A DNA stretch of 21,167 bases from Rhizobium sp. (lineage in GTDB: Bacteria > Pseudomonadota > Alphaproteobacteria > Rhizobiales > Rhizobiaceae). This document shows, piece by piece, positions 8,413 to 16,043 of this stretch (position 1 is its first letter; each line of letters opens with the position of its first letter). The notes below the pieces were generated by a model. The model saw only the letters and a program-made list of their open reading frames with translations. It ran no database searches and was not told where the DNA came from. The stretch spans positions 889 through 22,055 of the forward strand of contig DNPN01000056.1 in the NCBI GenBank assembly GCA_003501385.1, written 5' to 3'. Made by a program: the position numbers and the translations under genes.

Positions 8413-8529
8413 TGAATGGCCAGATCAATGGATTGTGAGAGTTGTTTGCAATTGCTGTTTGGCTGCTTACATAGGGTCCAACATCATGGGCTGGCATGTG
8501 AGCAGCCCTTCGTTTGAAATGGATTGGAT

Positions 8530-9096
8530 ATGAGCGAACATAATCCTTATGGAACCATGCACGGCACCACGATTATCTCGGTGCGCAAGGGCAATATGGT
8601 GGTGATGGCGGGCGACGGACAGGTCAGCCTTGGCCAGACCGTGATGAAGGGCAATGCCCGCAAAGTGCGCCGCATTGGCAAGGGTGATGTGATTGCCGGT
8701 TTTGCCGGAGCCACGGCTGACGCCTTCACCCTGCTGGAGCGGCTGGAAAAGAAGCTGGAGCAATATCCCGGCCAATTGATGCGCGCATCCGTGGAGCTTG
8801 CCAAGGATTGGCGCACCGACAAATATCTGCGCAATCTCGAAGCCATGATGCTGGTGGCCGATAAAACCGTGACATTGGCTATCACTGGCAATGGCGACGT
8901 GCTGGAGCCGGAACATGGCACCATTGCCATCGGTTCTGGCGGCAATTACGCGCTGGCCGCAGCGCTGGCGCTGATGGACACGGACAAGTCGGCGGAAGAG
9001 GTAGCGCGCAAGGCCATGAAAATCGCTGCCGATATCTGCGTTTACACCAATGAAAACGTGCGGGTTGAAACGCTGTCGCTCGATAGCGACACGTAA
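8530..9096 (+). CDS. hslV: ATP-dependent protease peptidase subunit HslV (ClpQ)
   Basis: Proteolytic core of the HslUV (ClpYQ) protease: two stacked hexamers with N-terminal threonine nucleophiles. The product has 188 residues. The family mature start [19 protein letters not shown] begins at Thr13, so the first 12 residues (ending in Gly) form a short propeptide that must be removed to expose the catalytic threonine; many rhizobial HslV proteins are made this way. [12 protein letters not shown] and [19 protein letters not shown] follow as expected. I chose ATG 8530 over an in-frame TTG six bases earlier. The ribosome binding site is weak. hslU follows after 35 bases. Confidence 0.96.
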   Translation: MSEHNPYGTMHGTTIISVRKGNMVVMAGDGQVSLGQTVMKGNARKVRRIGKGDVIAGFAGATADAFTLLERLEKKLEQYPGQLMRASVELAKDWRTDKYLRNLEAMMLVADKTVTLAITGNGDVLEPEHGTIAIGSGGNYALAAALALMDTDKSAEEVARKAMKIAADICVYTNENVRVETLSLDSDT

Positions 9097-9131
9097 ATCA
9101 CCCTTCATTTCCTCTCTTTGGACTTTTGATC

Positions 9132-10442
9132 ATGACCACTTTCTCCCCCCGTGAAATTGTCTCGGAACTCGACCGCTACATCATTGGCCAACACGACGCC
9201 AAGCGCGCCGTTGCCATTGCGCTGCGCAATCGCTGGCGCCGCCAGCAGCTGGATGAAAGCCTGCGCGATGAAGTAATGCCGAAAAACATTCTGATGATTG
9301 GCCCAACCGGCGTTGGCAAAACCGAAATCTCGCGCCGCCTCGCCAAGCTGGCAGGCGCGCCTTTCATCAAGGTTGAGGCGACGAAGTTCACCGAAGTCGG
9401 CTATGTTGGCCGCGATGTGGAGCAGATCATCCGTGATCTGGTCGAGATCGGCATTGGCCTGATCAAGGAAAAGAAGCGGCTGGAAGTGGAAGCCAAGGCC
9501 CATGCCGGCGCCGAAGAGCGCGTGCTGGATGCGCTGGTGGGTGCCACGGCATCGCCTGCCACCCGTGATAGCTTCCGCAAGAAACTGCGGGCTGGTGAGC
9601 TGGATGACAAAGAAATTGATATTGAAGTGGCTGAAACGGGCGGCTCTGGCATGCCCGGTTTTGAAATTCCCGGCATGCCGGGGGCCAATGTCGGCATTTT
9701 GAACCTCTCCGACATGTTCGGCAAAGCCATGGGCGGTCGCACAAAAAAGGTGCGCACCACGGTGAAGGCGTCTTATGCCGATCTGATCCGTGATGAATCG
9801 GAAAAACTGATTGACAATGAGCTGATCCAGCGCGAAGCGGTGAAATCCGTGGAAAATGACGGCATTGTCTTTCTGGATGAGATCGACAAAATCGCCAACC
9901 GCGAAGGGGCGATGGGGGCAGGCGTCTCCCGCGAGGGCGTGCAGCGGGATTTGCTGCCGTTGGTGGAAGGCACGACTGTTGCAACAAAATACGGCCCGGT
10001 GAAAACCGACCATATTCTGTTTATTGCCTCTGGCGCATTCCATGTCTCCAAGCCGTCTGACCTTTTGCCGGAATTGCAGGGTCGTCTGCCCATCCGGGTG
10101 GAGCTGAAGCCGCTGACGAAGGAAGATTTCCGCCGCATTCTGACTGAAACCGAGGTTAGCCTGATCCGCCAATATATTGCGCTGATGGCAACTGAAGGTC
10201 TGGATCTGAACTTCACCGAGGATGCCATTGATGCCTTGGCCGATGTGGCGGTGACGCTGAACACATCGGTGGAAAACATTGGTGCGCGGCGCCTGCAAAC
10301 GGTGATGGAGCGCGTGTTGGATGAAATTTCCTTCAACGCACCCGATCGCAGTGGCGCGAAGGTCAGCATTGATTCGGAGTATGTGCGTGAACATGTTGGC
10401 GAAATCGCCGCCGATACGGATTTGTCACGGTATATTCTGTGA
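9132..10442 (+). CDS. hslU: ATP-dependent protease ATPase subunit HslU (ClpY)
   Basis: AAA+ unfoldase that unfolds substrates and threads them into HslV. The 436-residue protein has Walker A GPTGVGKT at 57-64, Walker B IVFLDEID at 245-252, and between them the family I-domain, including a Gly/Met/Pro-rich stretch ([14 protein letters not shown]). Sensor/arginine-finger region [14 protein letters not shown] is present. The C-terminus ends in DLSRYIL, the tail that inserts into HslV pockets and activates it. I used ATG 9132; an in-frame TTG six bases earlier is less likely. Same operon as hslV. Confidence 0.97.
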   Translation: MTTFSPREIVSELDRYIIGQHDAKRAVAIALRNRWRRQQLDESLRDEVMPKNILMIGPTGVGKTEISRRLAKLAGAPFIKVEATKFTEVGYVGRDVEQIIRDLVEIGIGLIKEKKRLEVEAKAHAGAEERVLDALVGATASPATRDSFRKKLRAGELDDKEIDIEVAETGGSGMPGFEIPGMPGANVGILNLSDMFGKAMGGRTKKVRTTVKASYADLIRDESEKLIDNELIQREAVKSVENDGIVFLDEIDKIANREGAMGAGVSREGVQRDLLPLVEGTTVATKYGPVKTDHILFIASGAFHVSKPSDLLPELQGRLPIRVELKPLTKEDFRRILTETEVSLIRQYIALMATEGLDLNFTEDAIDALADVAVTLNTSVENIGARRLQTVMERVLDEISFNAPDRSGAKVSIDSEYVREHVGEIAADTDLSRYIL

Positions 10443-10518
10443 TGTTTATGCATCGAATGCAGAGGAAATCGGTCGCACCATGCCCTAATTTGGCCTTGTG
10501 ACCGTCTATTAAGTCGAC

Positions 10519-10560
10519 AGCAGCGGCCCTCACCCTATATGAAGCGGCTTGGCCGCTGCT
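10519..10560. repeat. Inverted repeat after hslU
   Basis: A perfect 10-base inverted repeat, AGCAGCGGCC (10519-10528) and GGCCGCTGCT (10551-10560), encloses 22 bases. The right arm can alternatively pair with an inner AGCGGC (10543-10548) to give a small hairpin with a three-base loop. No T run follows, so it is not a classical terminator. It may be a Rho-assisted 3' end for hslVU, an operator, or a leader structure for the next gene. Confidence 0.45.
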
Positions 10561-10625
10561 GCGGCAAACATATCTGGCGTTGCTCTGCGCATAATGCCGG
10601 ACCGACCCTCTGCACGGGATAAAAC

Positions 10626-11576
10626 ATGCTGCGTCGTTTCGCTGTTCTTTTGCTTCTGTCAATTTCTCTCGGATGTTCAGCCGTTCAGGCTACCGAGGTC
10701 AGAATGGACCCGGAAGGCAATCGCAACACAGAACAGCCGCCTATTCCCGGCGCATCCAAGCAGCGCACCAAGGAAACCAAAACCACATTTGATCTGAAAT
10801 ACGACAAGATCATTGATCTGTTGAAGACGGATCGTCAGCTGGTTGCCAAGATCAAGAAGATCTCTGCGGCCTATGACATTGAGCCCATTCACATCATTGG
10901 GGCCTTGGTGGGTGAGCACACCTACAATGTCGGTGCCTATGACACCTTGCAGACCTATTATATCAAGGCTGCGGCCTATGCAGGTCAGTCTTTCCGGTTT
11001 GCCTATGATGGCGAGACGGTTGATCAATTCGTATCCCGTCCCGAATTTGCAGACTGTGCAGACCTCAAGGACTCGGCCAAGCTCTGGACCTGCCGTGAAG
11101 ATGTCTGGCAGGATAAATTTCAGGGCAAGACGGTTGGCGGCAAAAGCTTTCCCAACAACCGGTTCAGCGCCGTGTTTTTCCAGCCGTTTTATGCAGGTCA
11201 AACCTTTGGTCTCGGTCAGATCAACCCTCTGACGGCCATGATGTTGACCGATATGGTGCATCAGGTGTCGGGCTATCCCAAGCTGGATGAAAATGACGCA
11301 GCAAGCGTCTATAAGGCCATTATGGACCCGGATGTGACCCTGGCTTACATTGCGGCCATCACCCGCAAATCCATTGATGATTACAAATCCATCGCAGGCA
11401 TCGATATTTCCAACAATCCCGGCATTACCGCGACACTGTATAATCTCGGCAATTCGGCGGGCCGCGCCAAGGTTCTGGCGCGTCGTAATGCCTCAGGTGC
11501 CTTTGCTTGGCCGGAGGAAAATTATTACGGCTGGTTGATCAATGATCGCCTGAAAGAGCTGAAGGGCCTGCTGTAG
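10626..11576 (+). CDS. Exported DUF1402 family protein with lytic-transglycosylase-like motifs
   Basis: A 316-residue protein of the DUF1402 family, which is found mainly in Rhizobiales and has no established role. A Sec signal peptide (charged MLRRF, hydrophobic core 6-19, cleavage after VQA at about residue 22) sends it to the periplasm. The mature part shows three blocks in lytic-transglycosylase order: IIGALVGEHTYNVG with Glu97, TFGLGQINPLTA at 193-204, and ATLYNLGNS at 269-277, resembling the catalytic Glu, the GLMQ-type block and the AYNAG block. Two cysteines (144, 156) could form a disulphide. Membership in DUF1402 is fairly secure; enzyme activity is inference. GGGAT lies before the ATG. 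It is followed by a hairpin. Confidence 0.8.
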   Translation: MLRRFAVLLLLSISLGCSAVQATEVRMDPEGNRNTEQPPIPGASKQRTKETKTTFDLKYDKIIDLLKTDRQLVAKIKKISAAYDIEPIHIIGALVGEHTYNVGAYDTLQTYYIKAAAYAGQSFRFAYDGETVDQFVSRPEFADCADLKDSAKLWTCREDVWQDKFQGKTVGGKSFPNNRFSAVFFQPFYAGQTFGLGQINPLTAMMLTDMVHQVSGYPKLDENDAASVYKAIMDPDVTLAYIAAITRKSIDDYKSIAGIDISNNPGITATLYNLGNSAGRAKVLARRNASGAFAWPEENYYGWLINDRLKELKGLL

Positions 11577-11578
11577 TT

Positions 11579-11610
11579 GCCTGCTGCTCTTTCATAGCAG
11601 GCGATTGTTT
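11579..11610 (+). terminator. Probable terminator of the DUF1402 gene
   Basis: A seven-base inverted repeat GCCTGCT (11579-11585) and AGCAGGC (11596-11602) starts two bases after the stop codon and is followed by a loosely T-rich stretch (GATTGTTT). The T run is imperfect, so strength is uncertain. Confidence 0.5.
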
Positions 11611-11645
11611 CCAAAACGGCATAAATCTTTCGAACTTGTGTCCAA

Positions 11646-11674
11646 TTGACAGAAGGTCTTTGGCGGCTTCACTG
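11646..11674 (+). promoter_or_regulatory. Possible glcB promoter
   Basis: A perfect -35 hexamer TTGACA at 11646-11651 is followed after 17 bases by a poor -10 (TCACTG). It lies about 85 bases before the glcB ATG. The weak -10 would suit an activator-dependent promoter, but this is tentative. Confidence 0.3.
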
Positions 11675-11760
11675 TGCCATCAGGATTGCTCTGGCGAGAC
11701 TTCTGTTGATGATCTCGCCACGCACTGTAACATGGTCAAAAATCACCGCAGGAGACTGAA

Positions 11761-13932
11761 ATGGCACGCGTCCAACACAATGGCCTGTCGATAGATCAAG
11801 GGCTTTACGACTTTCTCGTGAAAAAGGCGCTGCCGGGCACGGGTGTGGAGGCGGCGCATTTCTTCCAATCTCTCTCTGATCTCGTGCATGAGCTTGGCCC
11901 TAAAAATCGCGCCCTTCTGACAATTCGTGATGGTTTTCAGGCCAAGCTGGATGACTGGTATCGCACACATGGTGCTCCAAGCGATTTGGCAGCCTATGAA
12001 GCCTTCTTGCGCGAGATTGGTTATATTCAGCCCGAAGGCCCGTATTTTTCGGTGAACACCCAGAATGTGGATGCCGAGATTGCCACAATCGCCGGACCGC
12101 AGCTTGTCGTGCCGGTGATGAATGCCCGCTATGCACTCAATGCTGCCAACGCCCGCTGGGGCTCGCTCTATGATGCGCTCTATGGCACCGATGCAATTTC
12201 GGAAGACGATGGTGCCGAAAAGGGCAAGGGCTATAATCCCGTGCGCGGGGCGAAGGTCATCGCCTGGGCGCGCAATTTTCTCGATCAATCGGTGCCGCTC
12301 ACCGGCGGAAGCTGGGCCGATGTGGCAGCGCTTGGCCTCAGCGACGGCTATCTGGACGTGACGCTGGCCAATGGCGACAAGACGGGCCTGACGGACCCTA
12401 GCCAATTTGCAGGGTCAAACGCGAAGGATGGCGCAATCACCTCCTATCTGTTGCAGCGCAACGGTCTGCATATCGAAATTTGCATTGATGCGGCTGGTGC
12501 AATCGGCGGCAAAGATAAGGCCAACATCAACGATGTCCGGCTTGAATCCGCCATTACCGCGATCATGGATTGCGAGGATTCGGTGGCTGCCGTGGACGCC
12601 GAAGACAAGGTGCTGGCCTATTCCAACTGGCTTGGCCTGATGAAGGGCGATTTGGCAGAGGTGGTGTCCAAGGGCGGTACCAGCTTTACCCGGACACTCA
12701 ACCCGGATCGGCAGTTTATCGATCCGCAAGGCAAGTCCTTCACCATTCATAGCCGTTCCTTGATGCTGATTCGCAATGTCGGGCATCTGATGACCAATCC
12801 CGCCATTCTGGACCGCGATGGGCTGGAAGTGCCGGAAGGCATTATGGATGCGATGATCACGGCCCTGATTGCCCTGCATGACATTGGCCCCAATGGTCGC
12901 TTGCAAAATTCTCATGTTGGCTCGATGTATGTGGTCAAGCCGAAGATGCATGGGCCTGAAGAAGTGGCTTTTGCTGTCGAGATTTTCGCAAAAGTCGAGC
13001 AGGCGCTTGGCATGGTACCCAACACCATCAAGATGGGCATTATGGATGAGGAGCGCCGCACCACGGTGAACCTCAAGGAATGCATTCGCGCCGCCAAGGA
13101 CCGGGTTGTCTTCATCAACACCGGCTTCCTTGATCGCACCGGCGATGAAATCCACACCTCGATGGAAGCAGGCCCGATGATCCGCAAGGGCGATATGAAG
13201 CAGGCCGCGTGGATTGCCGCCTATGAAAACTGGAATGTTGATATTGGTCTGGAATGCGGCCTTTCCGGCCACGCCCAGATTGGCAAGGGCATGTGGGCCA
13301 TGCCCGACCTGATGGCAGCGATGTTGGAGCAAAAGATTGCTCACCCGAAAGCCGGGGCCAACACCGCCTGGGTGCCATCACCCACGGCAGCCACCTTGCA
13401 CGCCACCCATTATCACAGCGTCAATGTGGCTGGCGTGCAGGCCAGCCTGAAAAGCCGGGCGCGTGCTAAATTGTCGGACATTCTCTCGGTGCCGGTGGCA
13501 ACGCGTCCCAATTGGACGCCAGAGGAAATCCAGCGTGAGCTGGATAACAATGCCCAAGGCATTTTGGGCTATGTTGTCCGCTGGGTCGATCAGGGCATTG
13601 GTTGCTCGAAAGTGCCGGACATCAACAACATTGGCCTGATGGAAGACCGTGCCACGCTGCGCATCTCGGCCCAGCATATGGCAAACTGGCTGCACCATGG
13701 CGTTGTCACGCAGGATCAGGTGGTGGAGACATTGCAGCGCATGGCAGCTGTGGTGGATCAGCAAAATGCTGGCGATGCCGCCTATCAGCCCATGGCGCCT
13801 GATTTTGATGGATCGATTGCGTTTCAGGCAGCACTGGATCTGGTGCTGAAGGGCAGGGAGCAGCCGAATGGCTATACCGAGCCGGTTCTGCATCGTCGCC
13901 GGCTGGAGCTTAAAGCGACAGCAAAGGCCTGA
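11761..13932 (+). CDS. glcB: Malate synthase G
   Basis: Condenses glyoxylate with acetyl-CoA to malate, in glyoxylate assimilation and the glyoxylate shunt. At 723 residues it equals E. coli malate synthase G and is far longer than the A isoform. Arg338 lies in LIRNVGHLM. The metal/active-site stretch [21 protein letters not shown] is intact. Cys in [10 protein letters not shown] and Asp629 in [10 protein letters not shown] match the conserved cysteine and catalytic base (Asp631 in E. coli). AGGAG lies six bases before the ATG. It appears to be a single-gene unit, with a hairpin upstream and a parS-like site plus terminator downstream. Together with pckA in the window it supports growth on C2 and C4 acids. 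Confidence 0.97.
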   Translation: MARVQHNGLSIDQGLYDFLVKKALPGTGVEAAHFFQSLSDLVHELGPKNRALLTIRDGFQAKLDDWYRTHGAPSDLAAYEAFLREIGYIQPEGPYFSVNTQNVDAEIATIAGPQLVVPVMNARYALNAANARWGSLYDALYGTDAISEDDGAEKGKGYNPVRGAKVIAWARNFLDQSVPLTGGSWADVAALGLSDGYLDVTLANGDKTGLTDPSQFAGSNAKDGAITSYLLQRNGLHIEICIDAAGAIGGKDKANINDVRLESAITAIMDCEDSVAAVDAEDKVLAYSNWLGLMKGDLAEVVSKGGTSFTRTLNPDRQFIDPQGKSFTIHSRSLMLIRNVGHLMTNPAILDRDGLEVPEGIMDAMITALIALHDIGPNGRLQNSHVGSMYVVKPKMHGPEEVAFAVEIFAKVEQALGMVPNTIKMGIMDEERRTTVNLKECIRAAKDRVVFINTGFLDRTGDEIHTSMEAGPMIRKGDMKQAAWIAAYENWNVDIGLECGLSGHAQIGKGMWAMPDLMAAMLEQKIAHPKAGANTAWVPSPTAATLHATHYHSVNVAGVQASLKSRARAKLSDILSVPVATRPNWTPEEIQRELDNNAQGILGYVVRWVDQGIGCSKVPDINNIGLMEDRATLRISAQHMANWLHHGVVTQDQVVETLQRMAAVVDQQNAGDAAYQPMAPDFDGSIAFQAALDLVLKGREQPNGYTEPVLHRRRLELKATAKA

Positions 13933-13933
13933 T

Positions 13934-13949
13934 GTTTTCACGTGAAACA
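13934..13949. other. parS: parS-like ParB-binding palindrome, copy 2
   Basis: GTTTTCACGTGAAACA begins two bases after the glcB stop codon. It matches the consensus TGTTTCACGTGAAACA at 14 of 16 positions, with an intact right half and CACGTG centre; the two changes are at the left end. As with copy 1, it sits between a stop codon and a terminator, where it disturbs no gene. ParB binding is inferred only from sequence. Confidence 0.55.
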
Positions 13950-13984
13950 AAAAAGCCGCTGAATTTTCATTCAGCGGCTTTTTC
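13950..13984. terminator. Bidirectional terminator between glcB and the L,D-transpeptidase gene
   Basis: AAAAAGCCGCTGA (13950-13962) pairs with TCAGCGGCTTTTT (13971-13983) around an eight-base loop. A runs on the left and T runs on the right let it terminate both glcB (+) and the convergent transpeptidase gene (-). Confidence 0.88.
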
Positions 13985-14002
13985 AATGGAAAAATTTTAC
14001 GC

Positions 14003-14713
14003 TCAGGATTGTTGAACGATAACCTTGGTTTCCTTACCGGGACGCACATGACTGTAGAGATCGATCACATCCTGATTGATCATACGGATGCAGCCAGACG
14101 AAGCGGCGGTGCCGATGGAGGCCCATTCTGGCGAGCCGTGGATACGGAACAATGTGTCCTGACCCTTTTCGTTGAAGAGATACATGGCGCGTGCGCCCAG
14201 CGGATTGCTGACGCTTGGTCCCATGCCGTCCTTGACATATTTGGCCACTTCAGGCTTACGAACAGCCATTTCCTTTGGCGGATGCCAGGTTGGCCATTCC
14301 TGCTTCCAGGCCACATAGGCCTCACCCTGCCAGGCAAAGCCGTCCTTGCCAACGCCAATGCCGTAACGCATGGCCTGACCATTGCCCAACACGTAATAAA
14401 GGAACCGCTCTTTGGTGTTGACAATGATGGTGCCAGCCTTCTCAGTCGTCTCATAGGCCACAACCTGACGGCGGAACTTTGGGTTCACCTTCTGGATTGG
14501 AATGGCCGGAAGGGCAAAGCCCGCATCGGTCACTGGGCCGTAAGCGTCGTTGAAGATCTGGGCTGTCTCAACCTTGACCGGCTCAGGGGCCGGAGCAGCA
14601 ACCGGGGCCGCTTCCGCTGTCTTTTTCAAGTCAGCTTTGGATGTTGTTGTGCAGCCAGTAATGGCAATGGTGGAGAGAAGACCGAGCACGGTCAGTGCAG
14701 TGCGGATTCGCAT
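14003..14713 (-). CDS. Lipoprotein L,D-transpeptidase (YkuD domain)
   Basis: A 236-residue envelope enzyme of the YkuD family, which makes 3-3 crosslinks in peptidoglycan or attaches proteins to it. The N-terminus is a lipoprotein signal (MRIRTALTVLGLL, lipobox ITGC with Cys21), followed by an Ala/Pro-rich linker (about 35-45) that would span from the membrane to the wall. The catalytic domain ends in the signature with His192 in HGSPEW and the nucleophile Cys208 in SSGCIRM. From memory, rhizobia carry many such paralogues and rely heavily on 3-3 crosslinks; which one this is cannot be told. The ribosome binding site before the ATG at 14713 is weak (GATGAG). Single-gene unit, divergent from mmcB. 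Confidence 0.92.
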   Translation of the reverse strand: MRIRTALTVLGLLSTIAITGCTTTSKADLKKTAEAAPVAAPAPEPVKVETAQIFNDAYGPVTDAGFALPAIPIQKVNPKFRRQVVAYETTEKAGTIIVNTKERFLYYVLGNGQAMRYGIGVGKDGFAWQGEAYVAWKQEWPTWHPPKEMAVRKPEVAKYVKDGMGPSVSNPLGARAMYLFNEKGQDTLFRIHGSPEWASIGTAASSGCIRMINQDVIDLYSHVRPGKETKVIVQQS

Positions 14714-14877
14714 GGGAGGCTCATCGACTTTCGGGCAGGACGTTTGACTGTGTTCACAGCATGGATAGAGGTATATTTTTTATTACCGTAAAGTTTGCAA
14801 GCGCTCTGCGACGTCTGACGCGCTCACGCTTCGCAAATTGCTGAAGGATGGTTTTTTTGCAACATCTCGGTGACTCC

Positions 14878-14884
14878 GAGGAGG
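14878..14884 (+). promoter_or_regulatory. Strong Shine-Dalgarno before the orphaned mmcB start
   Basis: GAGGAGG, seven bases before the ATG at 14892. It is the best ribosome binding site in the region, yet it serves a frame that stops after 15 codons. It marks the ancestral mmcB start. Confidence 0.7.
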
Positions 14885-14891
14885 CTCAAAT

Positions 14892-14939
14892 ATGACGATT
14901 CTTAACGTTTCCGTTAAGGACCCATTAATCGACGGGTGA
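14892..14939 (+). other. Orphaned 5' end of mmcB: 15 codons, then in-frame TGA
   Basis: The ATG at 14892 opens a frame MTILNVSVKDPLIDG that stops at TGA 14937-14939. The same frame then continues without another stop as QSERALMIRRGV into the mmcB frame. From memory, rhizobial MmcB proteins have DGRQSERA-like sequence at this point, so a CGA arginine codon has probably become TGA. Alternatives are a sequencing error, a leader peptide or stop-codon readthrough. Confidence 0.65.
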
Positions 14940-14957
14940 CAATCCGAGCGTGCGTTA

Positions 14958-15377
14958 ATGATTCGCCGCGGCGTTCAAGCGCTGCTGGAACAGATGCGCC
15001 ATGCAAGTCTTGCGGAATTGCCTCTGGCAAGCGGCAGACGCGCCGATCTGATAAGCCTGTCGGAGAAGGGTGAAATCTGGATTATCGAGATCAAATCATC
15101 GATTGAGGATTTTCGCGTGGACAGGAAATGGCCCGATTATCGCCAGCATTGCGACAGGCTGTTTTTCGCCACATTGCCCGATGTGCCGCAGGAGATTTTC
15201 CCGCAAGATTGCGGCTTGTTTCTCTCAGACGGTTATGGAGCACATTTGCTGCGCGAGGCACCCGAACACAAACTGGCGCCGACTACGCGCAAATCGGTGA
15301 TGCTAAATTTTGCCCGCGCCAGCGCCCAAAGATTGATGCGGGCGGAAAGGGATGCCAATCCGCCACGCCAAATTTGA
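14958..15377 (+). CDS. mmcB: MmcB family DNA repair protein, apparently shortened at its N-terminus
   Basis: A 139-residue protein of the MmcB family, named for mitomycin C sensitivity in Caulobacter and built on a restriction-endonuclease-like fold. The core motif is seen as GRRADLISLSEKGEIWIIEIKSS, with the nuclease-type D...E-x-K arrangement, followed by IEDFRVDRKWPDY and CGLFLSDGYGAHLLREAP. Family members are usually about 160 residues. Here the frame continues upstream, but an in-frame TGA at 14937-14939 separates it from an ATG at 14892 with a perfect ribosome binding site; the full ancestral gene would be 14892-15377 (161 residues). The ATG at 14958 has no good binding site, so it may depend on reinitiation, or the gene may be failing. 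Convergent with actR after 16 bases. Confidence 0.8.
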   Translation: MIRRGVQALLEQMRHASLAELPLASGRRADLISLSEKGEIWIIEIKSSIEDFRVDRKWPDYRQHCDRLFFATLPDVPQEIFPQDCGLFLSDGYGAHLLREAPEHKLAPTTRKSVMLNFARASAQRLMRAERDANPPRQI

Positions 15378-15393
15378 TTGCTTTCAAGCTTGA

Positions 15394-15987
15394 TTACTTG
15401 GGTGCCCGCTTAGCCAGAATACGCTGCAAGGTGCGCCGATGCATATTCAGCCGCCGCGCCGTTTCCGAAACATTGCGTTCGCAAGCTTCATAGACGCGCT
15501 GGATGTGTTCCCAACGCACCCGGTCTGCCGACATCGGGTTTTCCGGCACATCGGCCTTTTCACCGGCCCGCTGGGTCAGGGCATTGAAAACGTCATCGGC
15601 ATCGGCAGGCTTGGAGAGATAGTCCACCGCACCCAGTTTCACCGCCGTAACAGCAGTGGCAATATTGCCATAGCCGGTCAACACGATAATTCTTGTATCA
15701 TCCCGCCGTTCGCGGATGGCGGCAATCACATCCAGGCCATTGCCATCCCCAAGCCTAAGATCAACAACGGCATATTTCGGCGCGGCGGCCATGGTTTTGG
15801 CAATGCCTTCGGCGACCGAGCTGGCAATATCCACGGTAAAGCCACGACTTTCCATGGCCCGTGCCAAGCGACGCAGGAACGGCAGATCGTCATCAACAAT
15901 CAGAAGTGTTGCATCTGGCCCGAGATTGGCTGCGACATCAGTCTGTTCGCTTGAACCAGCATCCTTCGTCAGCATATCGTGTGTCAT
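15394..15987 (-). CDS. actR: Response regulator ActR/RegA (Fis-type HTH)
   Basis: Partner of ActS; a global redox regulator of respiration, carbon and nitrogen fixation, and acid tolerance in alphaproteobacteria. The 197-residue protein has a receiver domain (LLIVDDDLPFLRRL, phosphoacceptor Asp76 in VVDLRLGDG, then VLTGYGN and a KPAD lysine) and a short Fis-like helix-turn-helix at the C-terminus (ACERNVSETARRLNMHRRTL), which is almost invariant in this family. I used ATG 15987, with CAGGGA nine bases before it; a TTG nine bases upstream is less likely. actS ends 56 bases upstream on the same strand, and the two are probably co-transcribed. Confidence 0.94.
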   Translation of the reverse strand: MTHDMLTKDAGSSEQTDVAANLGPDATLLIVDDDLPFLRRLARAMESRGFTVDIASSVAEGIAKTMAAAPKYAVVDLRLGDGNGLDVIAAIRERRDDTRIIVLTGYGNIATAVTAVKLGAVDYLSKPADADDVFNALTQRAGEKADVPENPMSADRVRWEHIQRVYEACERNVSETARRLNMHRRTLQRILAKRAPK

Positions 15988-16043
15988 ATCTTTCAATCCC
16001 TGAGGCTTACAGATTTATTGCCTGTTCGAAGCCGATGGTAAAG

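Noticed and set aside
8441..8476. Heat-shock (RpoH) promoter for hslVU
   Set aside because: GTTG-like and TTACAT-like hexamers can be picked out in this stretch, but neither the hexamers nor their spacing fit an alphaproteobacterial RpoH consensus well enough to annotate.
8519..8533. Five-codon mini-frame (ATG GAT TGG ATA TGA) overlapping the hslV start
   Set aside because: Too short to distinguish from chance, and no ribosome binding site precedes it. I do not call it a leader peptide.
9105..10394. 429-codon open frame on the minus strand opposite hslU
   Set aside because: The plus strand encodes a textbook HslU with Walker motifs. The antisense product is a His/Gln/Phe-rich string with no family resemblance, the usual by-product of high-GC codon bias.
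12415..13344. 309-codon open frame antisense to glcB
   Set aside because: It lies entirely within intact malate synthase G; the composition is typical of an antisense shadow.
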